From contig JAZRVS010000172.1 in NCBI GenBank assembly GCA_045599365.1, positions 1 to 22,533 on the forward strand: a stretch of 22,533 nt of DNA, written 5' to 3'. The notes beneath the pieces are model-generated. The model saw nothing but the letters and a program-made list of their open reading frames with translations, did no database searches and was not told the origin of the DNA. This document shows positions 21,879 through 22,533 of this stretch, in pieces. This DNA comes from UBA1715 sp045599365 (GTDB lineage Bacteria; Bacteroidota; Bacteroidia; Bacteroidales; UBA1715). The translations under genes and the position numbers were made by a program. Within the stretch, counting starts at the first letter, position 1. Each line of letters begins with the position of its first letter.

Positions 21879-21946
21879 TTATGAAAGAAAATAAACAAAC
21901 AAAGCAAAACCACCGCCTGTATGCATTGGCATATATTAGCAGAACA

Positions 21947-22255
21947 TTAAACTACGAATTGAAGAATCACGCCAATAAGGGCAACAACAAGAGTTGCAAC
22001 AGATACGACAATGGAGAAAATACGTTTTCGGTGCTCGCCAACAAACCCACCTTTGTTCAAATGAATCCTTCCTTTGTAGGTTATCTCAAAGCGGCTTTCA
22101 TTCTCTTTAAGAAAGCCTTCGGCACAAAGAAATGCAGTAACTTCGTGGTCATTAGGTAAGTCGTGGTCGAAAAAATCTTGTTTGTATATCGGCTGGTTGC
22201 TTGCAAATTCCAACACAGTATCAAGAACCGACAAATCATCTATTATTTTTCGCAT
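21947..22255 (-). CDS. Small protein with C-terminal TM helix; possible immunity-type gene
   Basis: A 102-aa protein of unknown function. The N-terminal part (KIIDDLSVLDTVLEFASN, DHEVTAFLCAEGFLKEN, FEITYKGRIHLNKGGF) resembles a small winged-helix fold. The C-terminal 22 residues form a TM helix (VVSVATLVVALIGVILQFVV). It lies downstream of the ImmA/IrrE-like gene in the same direction and exactly within the 405-bp unit set off by the 26-bp repeats. Being next to, but convergent with, the toxin gene, it is a candidate immunity or accessory gene; the orientation speaks against a classic toxin-immunity pair. The plus-strand ORF across it is a shadow. Confidence 0.55.
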   Translation of the reverse strand: MRKIIDDLSVLDTVLEFASNQPIYKQDFFDHDLPNDHEVTAFLCAEGFLKENESRFEITYKGRIHLNKGGFVGEHRKRIFSIVVSVATLVVALIGVILQFVV

Positions 22256-22257
22256 TA

Positions 22258-22283
22258 ACGAATTATGGAATAAAAGTCAAGAG
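22258..22283. repeat. 26-bp direct repeat, copy 2
   Basis: Same sequence and orientation as 21853-21878. It fills the 30-base gap between the ImmA/IrrE-like stop and the start of the small TM protein gene, two bases before the latter's ATG. Confidence 0.9.
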
Positions 22284-22285
22284 GG

Positions 22286-22533
22286 TTAGATGGAATAATT
22301 TGAACTAAAGTCTATTTGTATTTGTCTTTGAAAAGTTGGTAGATATTGAGCCTTCCTCAACCAATAAGAAGAAAACAATTCATCAACCTCAAATTCTTTT
22401 GCTAAACCAGAATAACTCATTATAACATTATTTCGCTTTCTGTCGAAAACTGTTTTTCTCAAATCATCACCATTGAATAAATAGCTATTAGCAAATTTGT
22501 TTGCTTCTTTTTCACATTTATCCACTTTATTCT
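22286..22533 (-). CDS. ImmA/IrrE-like metallopeptidase, C-terminal part (cut by window edge)
   Basis: The frame is open to the window end; the visible 81 residues are a C-terminal portion. The opening NKVDKCEKEANKFANSYLFN matches the helix that follows the HExxH zinc site in ImmA/IrrE family proteins (E..AN.FA..L). LAKEFEVDELFSSYWLRKAQ corresponds to the end of that domain. The HExxH motif would lie outside the window. ImmA-type proteases cut phage repressors (ICEBs1, and similar switches), so this may belong to the lysogeny control or to a toxin-antitoxin-like operon with the downstream TM protein. Family call from the short conserved segment only. Confidence 0.6.
   Translation of the reverse strand, partial: NKVDKCEKEANKFANSYLFNGDDLRKTVFDRKRNNVIMSYSGLAKEFEVDELFSSYWLRKAQYLPTFQRQIQIDFSSNYSI

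Larger units (their letters stand above)
21772..21894 (+). pseudogene. Possible remnant of a displaced MuF toxin C-terminus
   Basis: Right after the toxin stop, in the -1 frame, an open stretch of 40 codons encodes RIENHPGETGGGFTRRNVYK followed by SKYTNYGIKVKSYERK and a stop. The composition is protein-like, and the position after a polymorphic toxin is where old, displaced C-termini collect. It has no start of its own. It includes the first copy of the 26-bp repeat. Could be chance. Confidence 0.35.

Noticed and set aside
21881..22159. 92-aa plus-strand ORF after the toxin as an immunity gene
   Set aside because: Most of it is antisense to the better-formed minus-strand gene 21947-22255, and its composition is that of a shadow frame. 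Not fully excluded for the first 20 codons.

Overview
The window is a late (structural) region of a temperate contractile-tailed phage, probably a prophage, from a Bacteroidetes host (Bacteroidales, likely gut). The host call rests on a -33 TTG / -7 TATATTTG promoter pattern at three sites, AT-rich leaders in place of Shine-Dalgarno sites, a BACON domain, and fibre and lysis protein types familiar from that group. The head genes are Mu-like: a gp29/DUF935 portal, a gp30/MuF minor head protein and a gp36/DUF1320 protein. The tail is a contractile (P2/Mu-type) tail with sheath, tube, tape measure, spike, gp25-like wedge, baseplate J and I-like proteins, and collar fibre. No integrase, transposase, repressor or tRNA gene is visible.

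Layout. Two late operons diverge from a 132-bp intergenic region at 17146-17277. Leftward (minus strand, 17145 to 136) run small terminase, prohead protease/scaffold, major capsid protein with a C-terminal BACON domain, a 56-aa protein, the lysis cassette (amidase, TM/coiled-coil protein, spanin-like lipoprotein), a 55-aa protein, tail sheath, tail tube, tail assembly chaperone with a -1 frameshift extension (GGGAAAG), tape measure, a DUF6046-like protein, hub, spike, gp25-like wedge, LysM-like protein, baseplate J, an I-like protein, collar fibre, a large fibre with an embedded Ntn-hydrolase domain, and two more fibre genes, ending in a strong terminator at 57-94. Rightward (plus strand, 17278 to 21790) run large terminase, gp36-like protein, portal, and a MuF head protein ending in a nuclease-like toxin domain. 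Portal and MuF appear to be joined by a textbook -1 frameshift signal.

Two plus-strand genes lie against the tail operon, each with its own Bacteroidetes-type promoter: a secreted two-module septoil-knot-like protein (6822-7529) and a two-TM peptide (10689-10925). They look like morons expressed in the lysogen.

The right edge (21772-22533) looks like a polymorphic-toxin junk zone. It has a remnant reading frame after the toxin, a 26-bp direct repeat flanking a 405-bp cassette with one small membrane-protein gene, a minus-strand terminator overlapping the toxin stop codon, and the C-terminal end of an ImmA/IrrE-like gene cut by the window edge.
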